A DNA stretch of 37,641 nt from positions 1 to 37,641 of the forward strand of contig JBFXAN010000052.1 in assembly GCA_050184225.1 (NCBI GenBank). Reading direction: 5' to 3'. Origin of the DNA: JBFXAN01 sp050184225 (GTDB taxonomy: Bacteria; Chloroflexota; Dehalococcoidia; CAUJGQ01). Below, piece after piece: positions 15,213 through 23,772 of this stretch; the stretch's first letter is position 1; each line of letters opens with the position of its first letter. Under the pieces are notes generated by a model. That model was given only the letters and a program-made list of their open reading frames with translations, was not told the DNA's origin and searched no databases. The position numbers and the translations under genes were made by a program.

Positions 15213-16769
15213 ATGGTCTGGCAACCGGAACTCGACGAACTGGAGCGAAGAAAAACGCTGGCCTATCGGATGGGCGGCGAGGAGAACATCGAGCGTCAGC
15301 GCCGGGGCGGCAAGCTTACGATCCGGGAGCGGATCGATCGCCTTGTCGACACCGGTACCTTTCGTGAGTCCGGTGTCCTTGCCGGTGTCCCGACCTACGA
15401 AGACGGCGAGCTCACCGCCTTTCGCCCGTCCAATTACGTCATGGGCACGGGCCGCATCGATGGCCGCCGCGTCGTCGTGGGCGGGGACGACTTCACCGTG
15501 CGCGGCGGTGCGGCGGACGGTGCCATCGGCGGCAAGTCCGGCTATGCCGAACGGATGGCCCGCGAGTACAAGATCCCGATCGTCCGGCTGATCGACGGCA
15601 CCGGCGGCGGCGGCAGCGTTCGGACCTTGGAGAACATCGGCCGGACGTACGTGCCCGGCAACACCGCTTGGGAGCACCTCGTCGCATCGTTGTCGGAGAT
15701 CCCCGTGGTCGCGGCAGCCCTCGGCTCGGTGGCGGGGATCGGCGCGGCGCGGGTCTGTGCGTCGCACTTCTCCGTCATGGTCAAGGACATCTCCCAGGTC
15801 TTCGTTGCCGGACCGCCGGTCGTGGCCGCCGGGATGGGCTACGAGATCCCCAAGGAACAACTGGGCGGCTCCGACATTCATGCCCACGGCAGCGGCGCCG
15901 TCGACAACGAAGCGGAATCCGAGGAAGACGCATTTAATCAGATCCGCCGCTTCCTCTCCTACTTGCCCCAAAACGTCTGGCAGATGCCGCCGCGATGCGC
16001 GCCAGGCGACGAGCCCAGCCGCCGCGAGGAGGCGCTGCTCTCGGTGATCCCACGCGAGCGCCGCCGCGTCTATCAGGTGCGGAAGATGCTCGAGATGGTG
16101 CTCGATCGGGGCAGCTTCTTCGAGATCGCGCGCTACTTCGGCCGGTCAGTGGTTGCCGGTTTGGCCCGGCTCAATGGCTACGCGGTCGGCGTGATCGCCA
16201 ACGACCCCTATCACTACGGTGGCGGACTGGACTCCCCCGGCTCCGAAAAGATGGCACGGTTCGTCGATCTCTGCGACACCTTCCATCTCCCAGTGGTGAA
16301 CTTCTCCGACCAACCTGGCTTTGTCATCGGCGTCGAGGCGGAGCGTGCGGGGACGATCCGCAAGGGCGTGCTCGCGCTGGCGGCGGTGTATCAGGCGACC
16401 ATTCCCTGGGCGACGGTGATTGTTCGCCGAGTCTACGGTGTTGCCGGGGCGGGTCACCAGAACCACAGCCGTCACAACCTGCGCGTCGCCTGGCCTTCCG
16501 GCGACTGGGGATCGCTGCCGATCGAGGGCGGCCTCGAGGCGGCTTATCGCCGCGATATTGAGAACTCGCCGGACCCGATCGCCCGCAAAGCCGAGATCGA
16601 AGCGATGCTCAACGCCGTCCGCTCCCCCTTCCGCACGGCCGAGGCGTTCAACATCGAGGACATCGTCGACCCGCGCGAGACACGCCCGTTGCTCTGCGAC
16701 TGGGTCGAGAATGCGTACGAGGTCGAAGCCACCCGCCTCGGCGTCAAACGCCGGGGGATGCGCGTTTAG
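15213..16769 (+). CDS. Acyl-CoA carboxyltransferase subunit (PccB-like)
   Basis: A 518-residue biotin-dependent carboxyltransferase (PF01039 family, as in PccB, MmdA and MccB). It opens with ELERRKTLAYRMGGEENIERQ...GKLTIRERIDRLVD, then the oxyanion-hole stretches RLIDGTGGGGS and GSVAGIGAARVCAS in the first half, and PGFVIGVEAERAGTIRKG with YGVAGAGHQNH in the second. The ATG at 15213 follows GAGGGAG by six bases; an ATG two codons earlier is too close to the site. The biotin carboxylase and biotin carrier partners are not in the window, so the acyl-CoA substrate cannot be assigned. It is divergent from the kdpDE pair. Confidence 0.9.
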   Translation: MVWQPELDELERRKTLAYRMGGEENIERQRRGGKLTIRERIDRLVDTGTFRESGVLAGVPTYEDGELTAFRPSNYVMGTGRIDGRRVVVGGDDFTVRGGAADGAIGGKSGYAERMAREYKIPIVRLIDGTGGGGSVRTLENIGRTYVPGNTAWEHLVASLSEIPVVAAALGSVAGIGAARVCASHFSVMVKDISQVFVAGPPVVAAGMGYEIPKEQLGGSDIHAHGSGAVDNEAESEEDAFNQIRRFLSYLPQNVWQMPPRCAPGDEPSRREEALLSVIPRERRRVYQVRKMLEMVLDRGSFFEIARYFGRSVVAGLARLNGYAVGVIANDPYHYGGGLDSPGSEKMARFVDLCDTFHLPVVNFSDQPGFVIGVEAERAGTIRKGVLALAAVYQATIPWATVIVRRVYGVAGAGHQNHSRHNLRVAWPSGDWGSLPIEGGLEAAYRRDIENSPDPIARKAEIEAMLNAVRSPFRTAEAFNIEDIVDPRETRPLLCDWVENAYEVEATRLGVKRRGMRV

Positions 16770-16796
16770 ATTAGGAGAGGGAGTTCCGTCGCAGCA

Positions 16797-16833
16797 TTGG
16801 CAATCGGCAAGCACACGCATAATAGTTTGCTTG
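16797..16833 (+). promoter_or_regulatory. Promoter-like site and dyad before TA genes
   Basis: TTGGCA (16797-16802) and CATAAT (16818-16823) are spaced 15 bases apart, a little short for a standard promoter. They are interleaved with a dyad, CAAGCA (16808-16813) and TGCTTG (16828-16833). Antitoxins usually repress their own operon, so this dyad is a candidate operator for the antitoxin. This is suggestive only. Confidence 0.35.
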
Positions 16834-16865
16834 TCAGGCTTGCATCATTCGTCTACATTTGAGGC

Positions 16866-17387
16866 GTGGGCGATGCGCAGCCGTCTGTTGTTGACACGTC
16901 TTTCTGGACAGTGGGACATCGCGCCGATGTCATTCCGTATCTATTTGACCTCTTTGTCGTTCACGTACCGCCGGCCGTGAAGGCAGAGATCCTCGCGCCG
17001 GACCCGTACTATCCGCGTCGGCGCTATGGTCATGCAGAGCTGTTTCGCCTTCTTGAGAGTCGCGGCCTGCTGCCTGTTGCAATACCGTCGCATCAAGAGT
17101 CACGCTTCGGTCTTGGGGAGGCAGCGGCCCTTGCGCTGGCCCGCGAGCGTGGGTGGCGGCTCTTGATCAACGACTACCGACCGCTGGCCTATGCCAATCA
17201 GCACGGCATCCGGACAATGTCGGTCGCGTCCTTCATCCTCCTGCTCTATGCGCAAGAGACAATTTCACTGACAAGTGCGGGTCGGAAACTTGAGTTGATT
17301 GGCAACAATACCAGTCCCCAGATCATGGACCCGGCACGGCGAGTCCTCGCTCGACTGGCGGATCGGAAGGGAGAGCGGCACCAGTGA
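16866..17387 (+). CDS. PIN-domain toxin of a toxin-antitoxin pair
   Basis: A 173-residue PIN-like nuclease. The four acidic residues expected of the active site are in place: D10 (VVDTSFW), E41 (VKAEIL), E85 (LGEAAALALARE) and D103 (LINDYRPLAYA). PIN toxins cut RNA and are neutralised by a cognate antitoxin. The gene starts at a GTG (16866) and its TGA overlaps the GTG of the next gene by four bases, a coupling typical of toxin-antitoxin operons, although the toxin comes first here. The start has only a weak GAGG immediately upstream, so toxin translation may be low. No convincing alternative start exists. Confidence 0.8.
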   Translation: MGDAQPSVVDTSFWTVGHRADVIPYLFDLFVVHVPPAVKAEILAPDPYYPRRRYGHAELFRLLESRGLLPVAIPSHQESRFGLGEAAALALARERGWRLLINDYRPLAYANQHGIRTMSVASFILLLYAQETISLTSAGRKLELIGNNTSPQIMDPARRVLARLADRKGERHQ

Positions 17388-17776
17388 CCAAGCGAGCTAA
17401 ATACATTACGAAGTCCATCCGACTCACCGAGGATGAAGCGCAGGAACTGGCCGATCTGGTTGAGGGACAAGCAGCATCGGAGTCAGCGCTCATGCGTCAG
17501 TGGGTGCTGCGATGCATGCATGAGGAGCGGATCGAGCAGGCCGCCGCCGCGTATCAGCACGATGAAACCGATCTTCGTGGAGGTGCGGCGATGGCAGGCG
17601 TGCCGATCGGGGTATTTGTCGACGAACTGGCGGCCAGGCATATTGCCTTGCTTCGCGACCCGGACGTCTTTCAAACGGAGTTAGCGGATCTCATGTCTTC
17701 GTTCGGTGGACCTGATGATCTGGCCGCGGTTCGAGAGGGGTTTGTATCAACCATACAAGAGTCGCCTGCGAAATGA
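17384..17776 (+). CDS. RHH-like antitoxin of the PIN pair
   Basis: A 130-residue protein. The N-terminal YITKSIRLTEDEAQELADLV has the look of a ribbon-helix-helix DNA-binding arm, and the middle AAAAYQHDETDLRGGAAMAGVPIGVFVDELAARHI resembles the repressor helix found in UPF0175-type antitoxins. The first part would bind the operator, the second the toxin. It is encoded immediately after the PIN gene with a GTGA overlap. Identification as antitoxin rests on both sequence and pairing. Confidence 0.75.
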   Translation: MTKRAKYITKSIRLTEDEAQELADLVEGQAASESALMRQWVLRCMHEERIEQAAAAYQHDETDLRGGAAMAGVPIGVFVDELAARHIALLRDPDVFQTELADLMSSFGGPDDLAAVREGFVSTIQESPAK

Positions 17777-17834
17777 GCCTCATGCGACAAGCATCCCGCC
17801 TTAAGATGCGCGTCTGATGGAAGGCATGGAAAGA

Positions 17835-19034
17835 CTATGCTTCCGTCCCCGCGAGTTCGGCATGTGCCGCGTGGAATTGCTCGCGGGCAGCTTCGAGGAG
17901 ATCGGGGCGCAGATAGAGGTCAAGGGCGGTCATGGCCATCGCGGTGGCGGCGGTTCGCATCGCCGCATGCGCCTCCGCCGTCGCCGCCGCCGCGGTAAAC
18001 CCCGGCGTGTGGTTGCCGGCCTCGGTCGGGATCGCGAACATCGGATGGATCGAGGGTACGACATGGCTGACGTTGCCCATGTCCGTGCTCGGCCCACCTC
18101 CGGCGCCTTGGCCACGCGCCGGAATGGTTTTACCTAAGCGTCGCGCATTTTCGACGTAGCACTCCGCAATCGGGGTGTTGGTCGTGAGGTTGCTATAGGG
18201 CCGGCCGGTCCAGCGGACATCGAGGCGGCAACCGGTCGCCGTCGCGGCGCCTTCGAAGCAGGCGAGGACACGCCGCTTCAGATCCTCCAGCTTCGTATCG
18301 TCGGCAGCCCGGACATAGAACTCGGCGGCGGTGTGATCGGGGATGATGTTCGGTTTGACACCGCCCTTGGTGATCACGCCGTGGACGCGGGCGTCAGTCG
18401 GCATCTGCTGCCGCAGCATCGAGATCGCGTTGTAAGCAGCGATCATCGCGTCGAGGGCGTTGATGCCCTCGTGTGGGCGGGCAGCGGCGTGGGCGTTGCG
18501 ACCGAAGTATTCAACCTCCATCGTCTGGATCGCGTTGACCGACGGCCAGGCGCCGTCGTTGGGTGATGGATGAAGCATCATCGCCGCGTCGACGCCCTCG
18601 AACGCGCCACGCTCGACCATGAACACCTTGCCACCGCCGCCCTCCTCGGCCGGCGAGCCGAGCACGATGATCGTTCCGTTCTCTTCGCCCAGCGTTTCCT
18701 TCAACGCCAATCCAGCGGCAACTCCGGACGCCGCGATCAGATTGTGGCCGCAGGCATGACCGATCTCGGGCAGGGCGTCGTACTCGCAGAGCACGGCGAT
18801 GGTGGGCGAGCCGCTCCCGGCAACCGCGCAGAAGGCGGTCGGCATCTCGAAGGCGCCGCGCGCGACGGTGAACCCCTTGCGCTCGAGGAATCCGGCGAGC
18901 AGGTCGTGAGCATGGTACTCATGGAAGTTCAACTCGGGCCTGCCGTGGATGCCGAGGCTGATCGCCTCAAGCTCTGCGGCGTGCGACTCGATTACGTCCC
19001 GTACCCGTGCCTTCGTCGCATCCAATTCAAGCAT
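17835..19034 (-). CDS. M20 family amidohydrolase/peptidase
   Basis: A 399-residue metal-dependent hydrolase of the M20 family, similar to p-aminobenzoyl-glutamate and amino-acid amide hydrolases. The metal-binding strand and motif CEYDALPEIGHACGHNL occupies residues 83-99, with SPAEEGGGGK near 125-135, a dimerisation-domain stretch GRNAHAAARPHEGINALDA, and a C-terminal STDMGNVSHVVP segment with TEAGNHTPGF. The ATG at 19034 follows AAGGAAG. The substrate cannot be told from sequence. In-frame sequence upstream to 19322 is low-quality and would swallow the promoter region. It is convergent with the antitoxin gene. Confidence 0.88.
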   Translation of the reverse strand: MLELDATKARVRDVIESHAAELEAISLGIHGRPELNFHEYHAHDLLAGFLERKGFTVARGAFEMPTAFCAVAGSGSPTIAVLCEYDALPEIGHACGHNLIAASGVAAGLALKETLGEENGTIIVLGSPAEEGGGGKVFMVERGAFEGVDAAMMLHPSPNDGAWPSVNAIQTMEVEYFGRNAHAAARPHEGINALDAMIAAYNAISMLRQQMPTDARVHGVITKGGVKPNIIPDHTAAEFYVRAADDTKLEDLKRRVLACFEGAATATGCRLDVRWTGRPYSNLTTNTPIAECYVENARRLGKTIPARGQGAGGGPSTDMGNVSHVVPSIHPMFAIPTEAGNHTPGFTAAAATAEAHAAMRTAATAMAMTALDLYLRPDLLEAAREQFHAAHAELAGTEA

Positions 19035-19235
19035 CGCAGCTTCCTTGCTGGTCAGGCTCCGAGCCACACGGCACCACGTAGCCCGTCGCGAGGATATCGA
19101 TCCACGCGCGTACTCATCGACGCTGTACGTTCTCACCCGCTGGTGGGATGTCGTGGGCACACCAACCGGTGAAGCTCGATTGAGTCCCCGATCAATCCAC
19201 AGACGGCGAGAAATTCGCGTTGGGAGAACCATACC

Positions 19236-19319
19236 ATGTACGGTCCATACGGCATCGTCGGCGTCCTTCTGGTGGTGATCTTGATTATCGTCCTGCTGCG
19301 GCTGCTTGGATTGATCTGA
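19236..19319 (+). CDS. 27-residue membrane microprotein
   Basis: A 28-codon frame, too short for most gene finders, that encodes MYGPYGIVGV followed by a run of Leu, Val and Ile (LLVVILIIVLLRLLGLI), a single membrane helix interrupted by one Arg. GGGAG lies about nine bases before the ATG. Very short hydrophobic proteins of this shape are widespread and usually annotated as hypothetical. It sits between the divergent M20 gene and the phosphoesterase gene. It may be membrane-associated; nothing else can be said. Confidence 0.55.
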   Translation: MYGPYGIVGVLLVVILIIVLLRLLGLI

Positions 19320-19434
19320 CACACGGGCGGAGCGGTTGAGTAGCGGACAACAGAACTTCCCGTCATACTAAATCCAAGCAACGATTCCACGATATGAGAG
19401 CAGCGCTCTGAATTCTGCGAACGACCTCGTCCTG

Positions 19435-20121
19435 GTGCACAGCTCTGATCTGCACCTCGGCCTGAACCACAGCGACGATGAACTGCACGCGCTCCGGCAG
19501 GTGATCCGGGCGGCACACGAGGCGGCCGCCGGCATTCTCTTGCTGGCCGGTGACGTGTTCGATCACAATCGTGTGCCGCTGGAGTTCATCGATCGAACCG
19601 CGCGGATGCTGGCCGATGCCGCCCTGCCGGTCGTGATCCTTCCTGGCAACCACGACTGTCTGACGCCCAATTCAGTCTACCGTCGGGGCGGGTTGGCCGA
19701 TCCTGCCAACGTGCACGTCCTTGGCATTACCGTGGATGAGGTGGTGGACCTCCCCGCGTTGGACCTCGAGATTTGGGGGCGGCCCCACCTCGATCACACC
19801 GACTACTCGCCGCTCCGTGACCCACGGTCGCGCAGCGCCCGCCATACGGTCGCGACCGCTCACGGCCACTGGGTAACCGGGCCGCACGACCATCACCGCG
19901 CCTGGTTGATCCACGATGAGGAGATCGCGGCACTCGACGCCGATTATGTCGCGCTCGGCCACTGGGACCGCGCGCTGCCGGTCGGCGACGGTAGTGTTCC
20001 CGCCTACTATTCCGGATCGCCGGACCTGGCACGGACGGTCAACGTCGTCCGCTTCCTGCCGGCGGGCGGTGTCGATGTCACCCGCGCGCCGCTCGCGCCC
20101 GCCGAGGCATCGGGTACGTAA
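19435..20121 (+). CDS. SbcD/Mre11-like metallophosphoesterase
   Basis: A 228-residue calcineurin-like phosphoesterase. All metal-binding motifs are present: SSDLHLG, LLAGDVFDHNRV, LPGNHDCL, ATAHGHWV and ALGHWDRA, in the order seen in SbcD-type nucleases. There is no C-terminal capping domain and no SbcC neighbour, so it is more likely a stand-alone phosphodiesterase. The start is uncertain: the annotated GTG at 19435 begins only three residues before the first motif and has no ribosome site, whereas the first strand (DLVLV) is encoded upstream, where only non-standard codons such as CTG at 19408 are available before an in-frame stop at 19369. Confidence 0.8.
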   Translation: MHSSDLHLGLNHSDDELHALRQVIRAAHEAAAGILLLAGDVFDHNRVPLEFIDRTARMLADAALPVVILPGNHDCLTPNSVYRRGGLADPANVHVLGITVDEVVDLPALDLEIWGRPHLDHTDYSPLRDPRSRSARHTVATAHGHWVTGPHDHHRAWLIHDEEIAALDADYVALGHWDRALPVGDGSVPAYYSGSPDLARTVNVVRFLPAGGVDVTRAPLAPAEASGT

Positions 20122-20283
20122 CGTTCCTTCATCGGTTCTCCACGCCCAACCACATCGTCTGACCTCTCTGTGCGAGTTCTCCGAATCTGTTCCCGGCCCT
20201 GCGATGCGCCGGGTGTGCGTCGTACACTGGTGATTCAACACCCATGCGTTGGGGACATTCCGATTGGGGAAAGGAAGCCGGTC

Positions 20284-20487
20284 ATGTCGATGAAGGTCGT
20301 CGTCGATCACGATCAATGTGAGGGACATGCCCGTTGCCAATCCGCGGCGCCGGCCGTGTTCGAGGTTCGGGACGACGACAAGAGTTACGTTCTGTTGGAC
20401 CCCGTTCCGGAGGAGCAGCGCGCGAACGTCGAACGCGCCGTCCGCCTTTGCCCAAAGCAGGCGATCACACTCGTCAACGTCGGCTGA
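20284..20487 (+). CDS. P450-type ferredoxin
   Basis: A 67-residue single-cluster ferredoxin. It has three cysteines only, C12, C18 and C56 (CEGHARC...LCPKQ), with His15 where the second cysteine of a classical 4Fe-4S ferredoxin would be; this CxxHxxC...CP pattern is common in the ferredoxins that pass electrons to actinobacterial and related cytochromes P450. The ATG at 20284 follows AAAGGAAG with an eight-base spacer. The P450 gene begins 86 bases downstream, so this protein is the likely electron donor. No ferredoxin reductase is present nearby. Confidence 0.9.
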   Translation: MSMKVVVDHDQCEGHARCQSAAPAVFEVRDDDKSYVLLDPVPEEQRANVERAVRLCPKQAITLVNVG

Positions 20488-20573
20488 ACGGTTCAATTTA
20501 CCGGCCGGTAGACGATCACGTAGAGTGATGCTGGCAGATCACCGGCTCGTATCGCGTTGGAGGGAGGCCCACC

Positions 20574-21836
20574 GTGACCCAGGCTCCGCTTCGCAGTCCC
20601 GTCAATCTCACCGATGCCGATGTCTTCGTGCGCGGTGAACAACACAACCTGTTCCGGCGACTTCGACGCGAGGCGCCCGTGTCCTGGAACGAGGGGCTGG
20701 AGATTGACGGCGAGCTCGTCTTCCCGGGATTCTGGAACATCGTCAAGTATGACGACGTGCTGATGATGTCGCGCGATCCCGCCACCTTCATCTCCAGCCA
20801 CGGCATCACGATGGGCACCAATCCGGACAATGCCGGACCGGCGGCCGGACTCGGCAAGATGATGATCGTCACCGACCCGCCCCGGCACGTCCGTCTGCGC
20901 CGGCTGGTGAACAAAGGGTTTACGCCGCGTGCCGTCGCGGCAATGGAGCCGCACATCCGCGGCATTGCCTCCGGCATCATCGACGACATCGCCAGGACGG
21001 GAGCGTGTGACTTCGTCACGGACGCCGCCGCGCTGCTGCCGCTGGCCGTGATCTGCGAGATGATGGGCGTCCCCAAGGATGATTGGAAGCTGATGTTCGA
21101 GCTGACCAACAAAGTGTTGGGCGGCGGCGACCCGGAGTATCAGGAGGAAGGCGCCAACATCGACCAGACGATCACCGACGGCCACATTCGCATGTTCCAG
21201 TACTTCGTCGCAATGCTGGCCGAGCGGCGCAAGGATCGAAAGGAAGACCTCGTCAGCGTCCTGATCGAGTCCGAAATCGACGGCGACCGGCTAACCGACG
21301 AGGAGATCTTGTACTTCTGCTACCTGCTCATCCTCGCCGGCAACGAGACGACACGAAACGCGATCTCCGGCGGCCTGCTCGCCTTGTTCGAGCATCCCGA
21401 ACAAAAGCGCAGGCTCGTGGGCAACCCGGCACTGCTGCCGTCTGCCGTCGAAGAGATCCTCCGCTGGACCAGCCCGGTCACACATATGGCCCGCGCCGCC
21501 AGCCGCGACGTGCAGATCCGCGACCAACAGATCCGGAAGGGCGACCAACTGGTCATGTGGTACCCATCGGTCAATCGCGACGAAGATGTGTTCCCCGACG
21601 GTGACGTGTTCAACATCGAGCGTAACCCGAACGAGCACCTCGCCTTCGGCATCGGCGAACACTTCTGCCTCGGCGCCGGCTTTGCCCGCCTGGAGATGCG
21701 GCTGATGTTCGAGGAACTGCTTCGCCGGCTGCCGGACATCGAGCAGGACGGCCCCGCTGAACGGCTGAAGTCGACCTTCATCGGCGGCATCAAGCATCTG
21801 CCGGTTCGCTTTACGCCGGAGCGCGTCACGGTATGA
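20574..21836 (+). CDS. Cytochrome P450 monooxygenase
   Basis: A 420-residue bacterial class I P450. The I-helix motif AGNETT is at residues 255-260, the ExxR of the K helix is EILR at 294-297, and the heme-thiolate loop FGIGEHFCLG has the ligand Cys365. The style (HLAFGIGEHFCLG, then IGGIKHLPVRF near the end) is close to CYP124/125/142-type enzymes that oxidise lipids or sterols, but that does not establish the substrate. The GTG start at 20574 follows GGAGGGAGG. It is preceded by its probable ferredoxin. Confidence 0.95.
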   Translation: MTQAPLRSPVNLTDADVFVRGEQHNLFRRLRREAPVSWNEGLEIDGELVFPGFWNIVKYDDVLMMSRDPATFISSHGITMGTNPDNAGPAAGLGKMMIVTDPPRHVRLRRLVNKGFTPRAVAAMEPHIRGIASGIIDDIARTGACDFVTDAAALLPLAVICEMMGVPKDDWKLMFELTNKVLGGGDPEYQEEGANIDQTITDGHIRMFQYFVAMLAERRKDRKEDLVSVLIESEIDGDRLTDEEILYFCYLLILAGNETTRNAISGGLLALFEHPEQKRRLVGNPALLPSAVEEILRWTSPVTHMARAASRDVQIRDQQIRKGDQLVMWYPSVNRDEDVFPDGDVFNIERNPNEHLAFGIGEHFCLGAGFARLEMRLMFEELLRRLPDIEQDGPAERLKSTFIGGIKHLPVRFTPERVTV

Positions 21837-21903
21837 CGGTCACGCGGTCGACGGAGCGTTCCTCAACACCGGTTGAGCGCTCGGCGGAGTGGAGGCAATC
21901 GAG

Positions 21904-22452
21904 ATGGTGGTATCCGAAGCGACCTACGAGCAGGTCGCACTTACAGATACGGACAACATCTGGGAACTGGTCTGCGGCGAGCTGGTCAAGCGGCCCCTCA
22001 TGACCACCGAACATGAGGAGATATCTGCAAGTCTCGCGCGGCGGCTGATTATACAGCTCGACGAGCGCGAGTACTCGGTCCGCGCCAACTCCGGCCGGCT
22101 TCGTGTACCCTCCGGCAACTTTCGAGTGCCCGATGTCGTCGTCATTCCCCGCGACTACGTGCGACGGCTCCAGGCTACGCCAGGCACATTCGAGGTCTAC
22201 TCGGAACCGGTGCCGCTCGTCGTCGAGGTATGGTCGAAGTCAACCGCTCGGTACGATGTTGAAGACAAGCTGCGGGAGTATCAGGAGCGGGGCGACCTCG
22301 AGATCTGGCGGATCCACCCGTATGAGCGCACGCTGATCGTCTGGCAACGGCAGGCAGACGGCAGCTACCGTGAAACGAGCCACCAGGGCGGTGAGATTCG
22401 GCCCGCGTATCTCCCGAATGTAACCATTACCCTGGAGACTCTGTTCGACTGA
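21904..22452 (+). CDS. Uma2 family protein (DUF820), copy 2
   Basis: A 182-residue Uma2-type protein. Conserved pieces are ELVCGELVKRPLMTTEHEEIS, the Asp in RVPDVVVIPRDY, the Glu in LVVEVWSKST and the Lys in DVEDKLREYQERGDLEIW, consistent with a PD-(D/E)xK-like site. It shares the core with the copy at 11504-12121 but not the flanks, so the two are probably old paralogues rather than a recent duplication. The ATG at 21904 is eight bases after GGAGG; a GTG five codons earlier is in frame. It follows the P450 by about 65 bases. Confidence 0.88.
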   Translation: MVVSEATYEQVALTDTDNIWELVCGELVKRPLMTTEHEEISASLARRLIIQLDEREYSVRANSGRLRVPSGNFRVPDVVVIPRDYVRRLQATPGTFEVYSEPVPLVVEVWSKSTARYDVEDKLREYQERGDLEIWRIHPYERTLIVWQRQADGSYRETSHQGGEIRPAYLPNVTITLETLFD

Positions 22453-22534
22453 TCCGCTGCATCGTCCGTGCGCGATGCCGGCTCGGTTTGGATAGCAGCC
22501 GCTCGAAACGGCTCCGTTGAATCAGGAGTTCACC

Positions 22535-23074
22535 GTGCTCCGCGGCGAAAGAGTGCTGCTCCGGGCGATTGGGCGTGACGATCTGCCGCGGCTTTGGCAG
22601 TTCAACAACGACCTCGCCGTTGAGGTCGCCGGCGGCGGTGATCCACCGATGCCGCAGTCGCTCGCGCGGCTACAGGCCGAATTCGACCTGGATGCCGCCA
22701 AGGGCGGCCGCGACGGCGCGCGGTTCGCGATCGAAGCCGACGGGATCATGATCGGCCAGTGCGGACTGAGCGGGTTCAACGAGACGGACCGCACCGCTGA
22801 GCTGGGCATCGCCATCGGCGACCGAGAGTATTGGGGACGCGGCTACGGTCGCGATGCCGTGCGCGTGCTCGTCGAATACGCCTTCCGCTATCGAAACATG
22901 CGCAAGGTGTGGTTGCGCGTCTGGGGCAATAACGAACGCGGCATCCGCGCCTATCTGGCGGTCGGCTTCATCGAAGAGGGCCGCCTGCGACAGCACGTCT
23001 GGAGCGCCGGAGAATACGTCGACCTCGTCTATATGGGCATCCTCCGCGACGAGTGGCGGGGTCGCGTCGAATGA
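22535..23074 (+). CDS. GNAT acetyltransferase (RimJ/RimL-like)
   Basis: A 179-residue N-acetyltransferase. After LRGERVLLRAIGRDDLPRLWQF it carries the AELGIAIGDREYWGRGYGRDAVR acetyl-CoA-binding stretch in pieces, with the Q/RxxGxG-like GRGYGR loop, then KVWLRVWGNNERGIRAYLAVGFIEEGRLRQ, the classical second half of the RimJ/RimL group. The substrate may be an amine or a protein N-terminus. The GTG at 22535 was preferred because AGGAG lies six bases upstream; a TTG at 22517 is also open in frame. Confidence 0.9.
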   Translation: MLRGERVLLRAIGRDDLPRLWQFNNDLAVEVAGGGDPPMPQSLARLQAEFDLDAAKGGRDGARFAIEADGIMIGQCGLSGFNETDRTAELGIAIGDREYWGRGYGRDAVRVLVEYAFRYRNMRKVWLRVWGNNERGIRAYLAVGFIEEGRLRQHVWSAGEYVDLVYMGILRDEWRGRVE

Positions 23075-23180
23075 GATGGGTGCACGCCATCGCATCGGTA
23101 TCTCGGCCACGTACAGCGATCGAGTGCAAGGCAGTGAATTCGAACTGCTACGATCGATGGAACCCTGCCAGAGGTGACCT

Positions 23181-23687
23181 ATGCCTGTTCGTGCTTCGAC
23201 GTCATCAGCCGAACCAACCACAATCGCGCCGGATGGGATCGCGATTCACACGTTCGACCTGCCTGGTGCCGCTCACGTCGGCGTCGCCGAAGGCCGTATT
23301 CCTCCGGGCCGATACGACATTCACTGTCACCTGTCGCTGGAACAGTTCACCTATGTGATCTCCGGCAGCCTCACGGCGATCACCGGCGATGAAGAACAGA
23401 GCGACGGTCAGGCCATCGTTCTCGACGCCGGCGACCTCTTGCTCACCCTGCCCGGTGAATCGCTCCAGTTTCTCAACGAGTTCGGCGAGGAGGCGCGGGT
23501 ACTCTTCATCTGCGCGCCGCCGTATCCGCCCGATGACAGTGACACACGGATGCTGTCTAATCACGGGACGCCGGTAACTTCCCTCGCGAGTGACGCCATT
23601 CACCGGCTGGAAACCGTTCGCAGACGGTTCAATCACGTGGTCGACGAGCGGATCGCACGAATCGAGAGCGCTGTCCACAGCCCATAG
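23181..23687 (+). CDS. Cupin-domain protein
   Basis: A 168-residue single-cupin protein. The first cupin motif is PPGRYDIHCHLSLEQFTYVISG, with two His and a Glu as metal ligands, and the second is the LDAGDLLLTLPGESLQFLNE turn, followed by VLFICAPPYPPD. Function within this large superfamily cannot be assigned. A helical tail with ARIESAVHSP follows the barrel. The ATG at 23181 follows AGAGGTG. Confidence 0.82.
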   Translation: MPVRASTSSAEPTTIAPDGIAIHTFDLPGAAHVGVAEGRIPPGRYDIHCHLSLEQFTYVISGSLTAITGDEEQSDGQAIVLDAGDLLLTLPGESLQFLNEFGEEARVLFICAPPYPPDDSDTRMLSNHGTPVTSLASDAIHRLETVRRRFNHVVDERIARIESAVHSP

Positions 23688-23772
23688 CCATACGGAATCC
23701 ACTCCTCGTGAGCCACGGAGCAAGCCGGGTGAACGGCCCCGCAGGTGTGCTGGATGCAGTGGCGGGACTGGC

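Noticed and set aside
15183..15971. Long open frame opposite the carboxyltransferase subunit
   Set aside because: Antisense to a gene with full family motifs; no motif of its own.
17777..17834. Short hairpin between antitoxin and M20 genes
   Set aside because: Only a 5-bp stem with a nine-base loop and no T tail; too weak to call a terminator.
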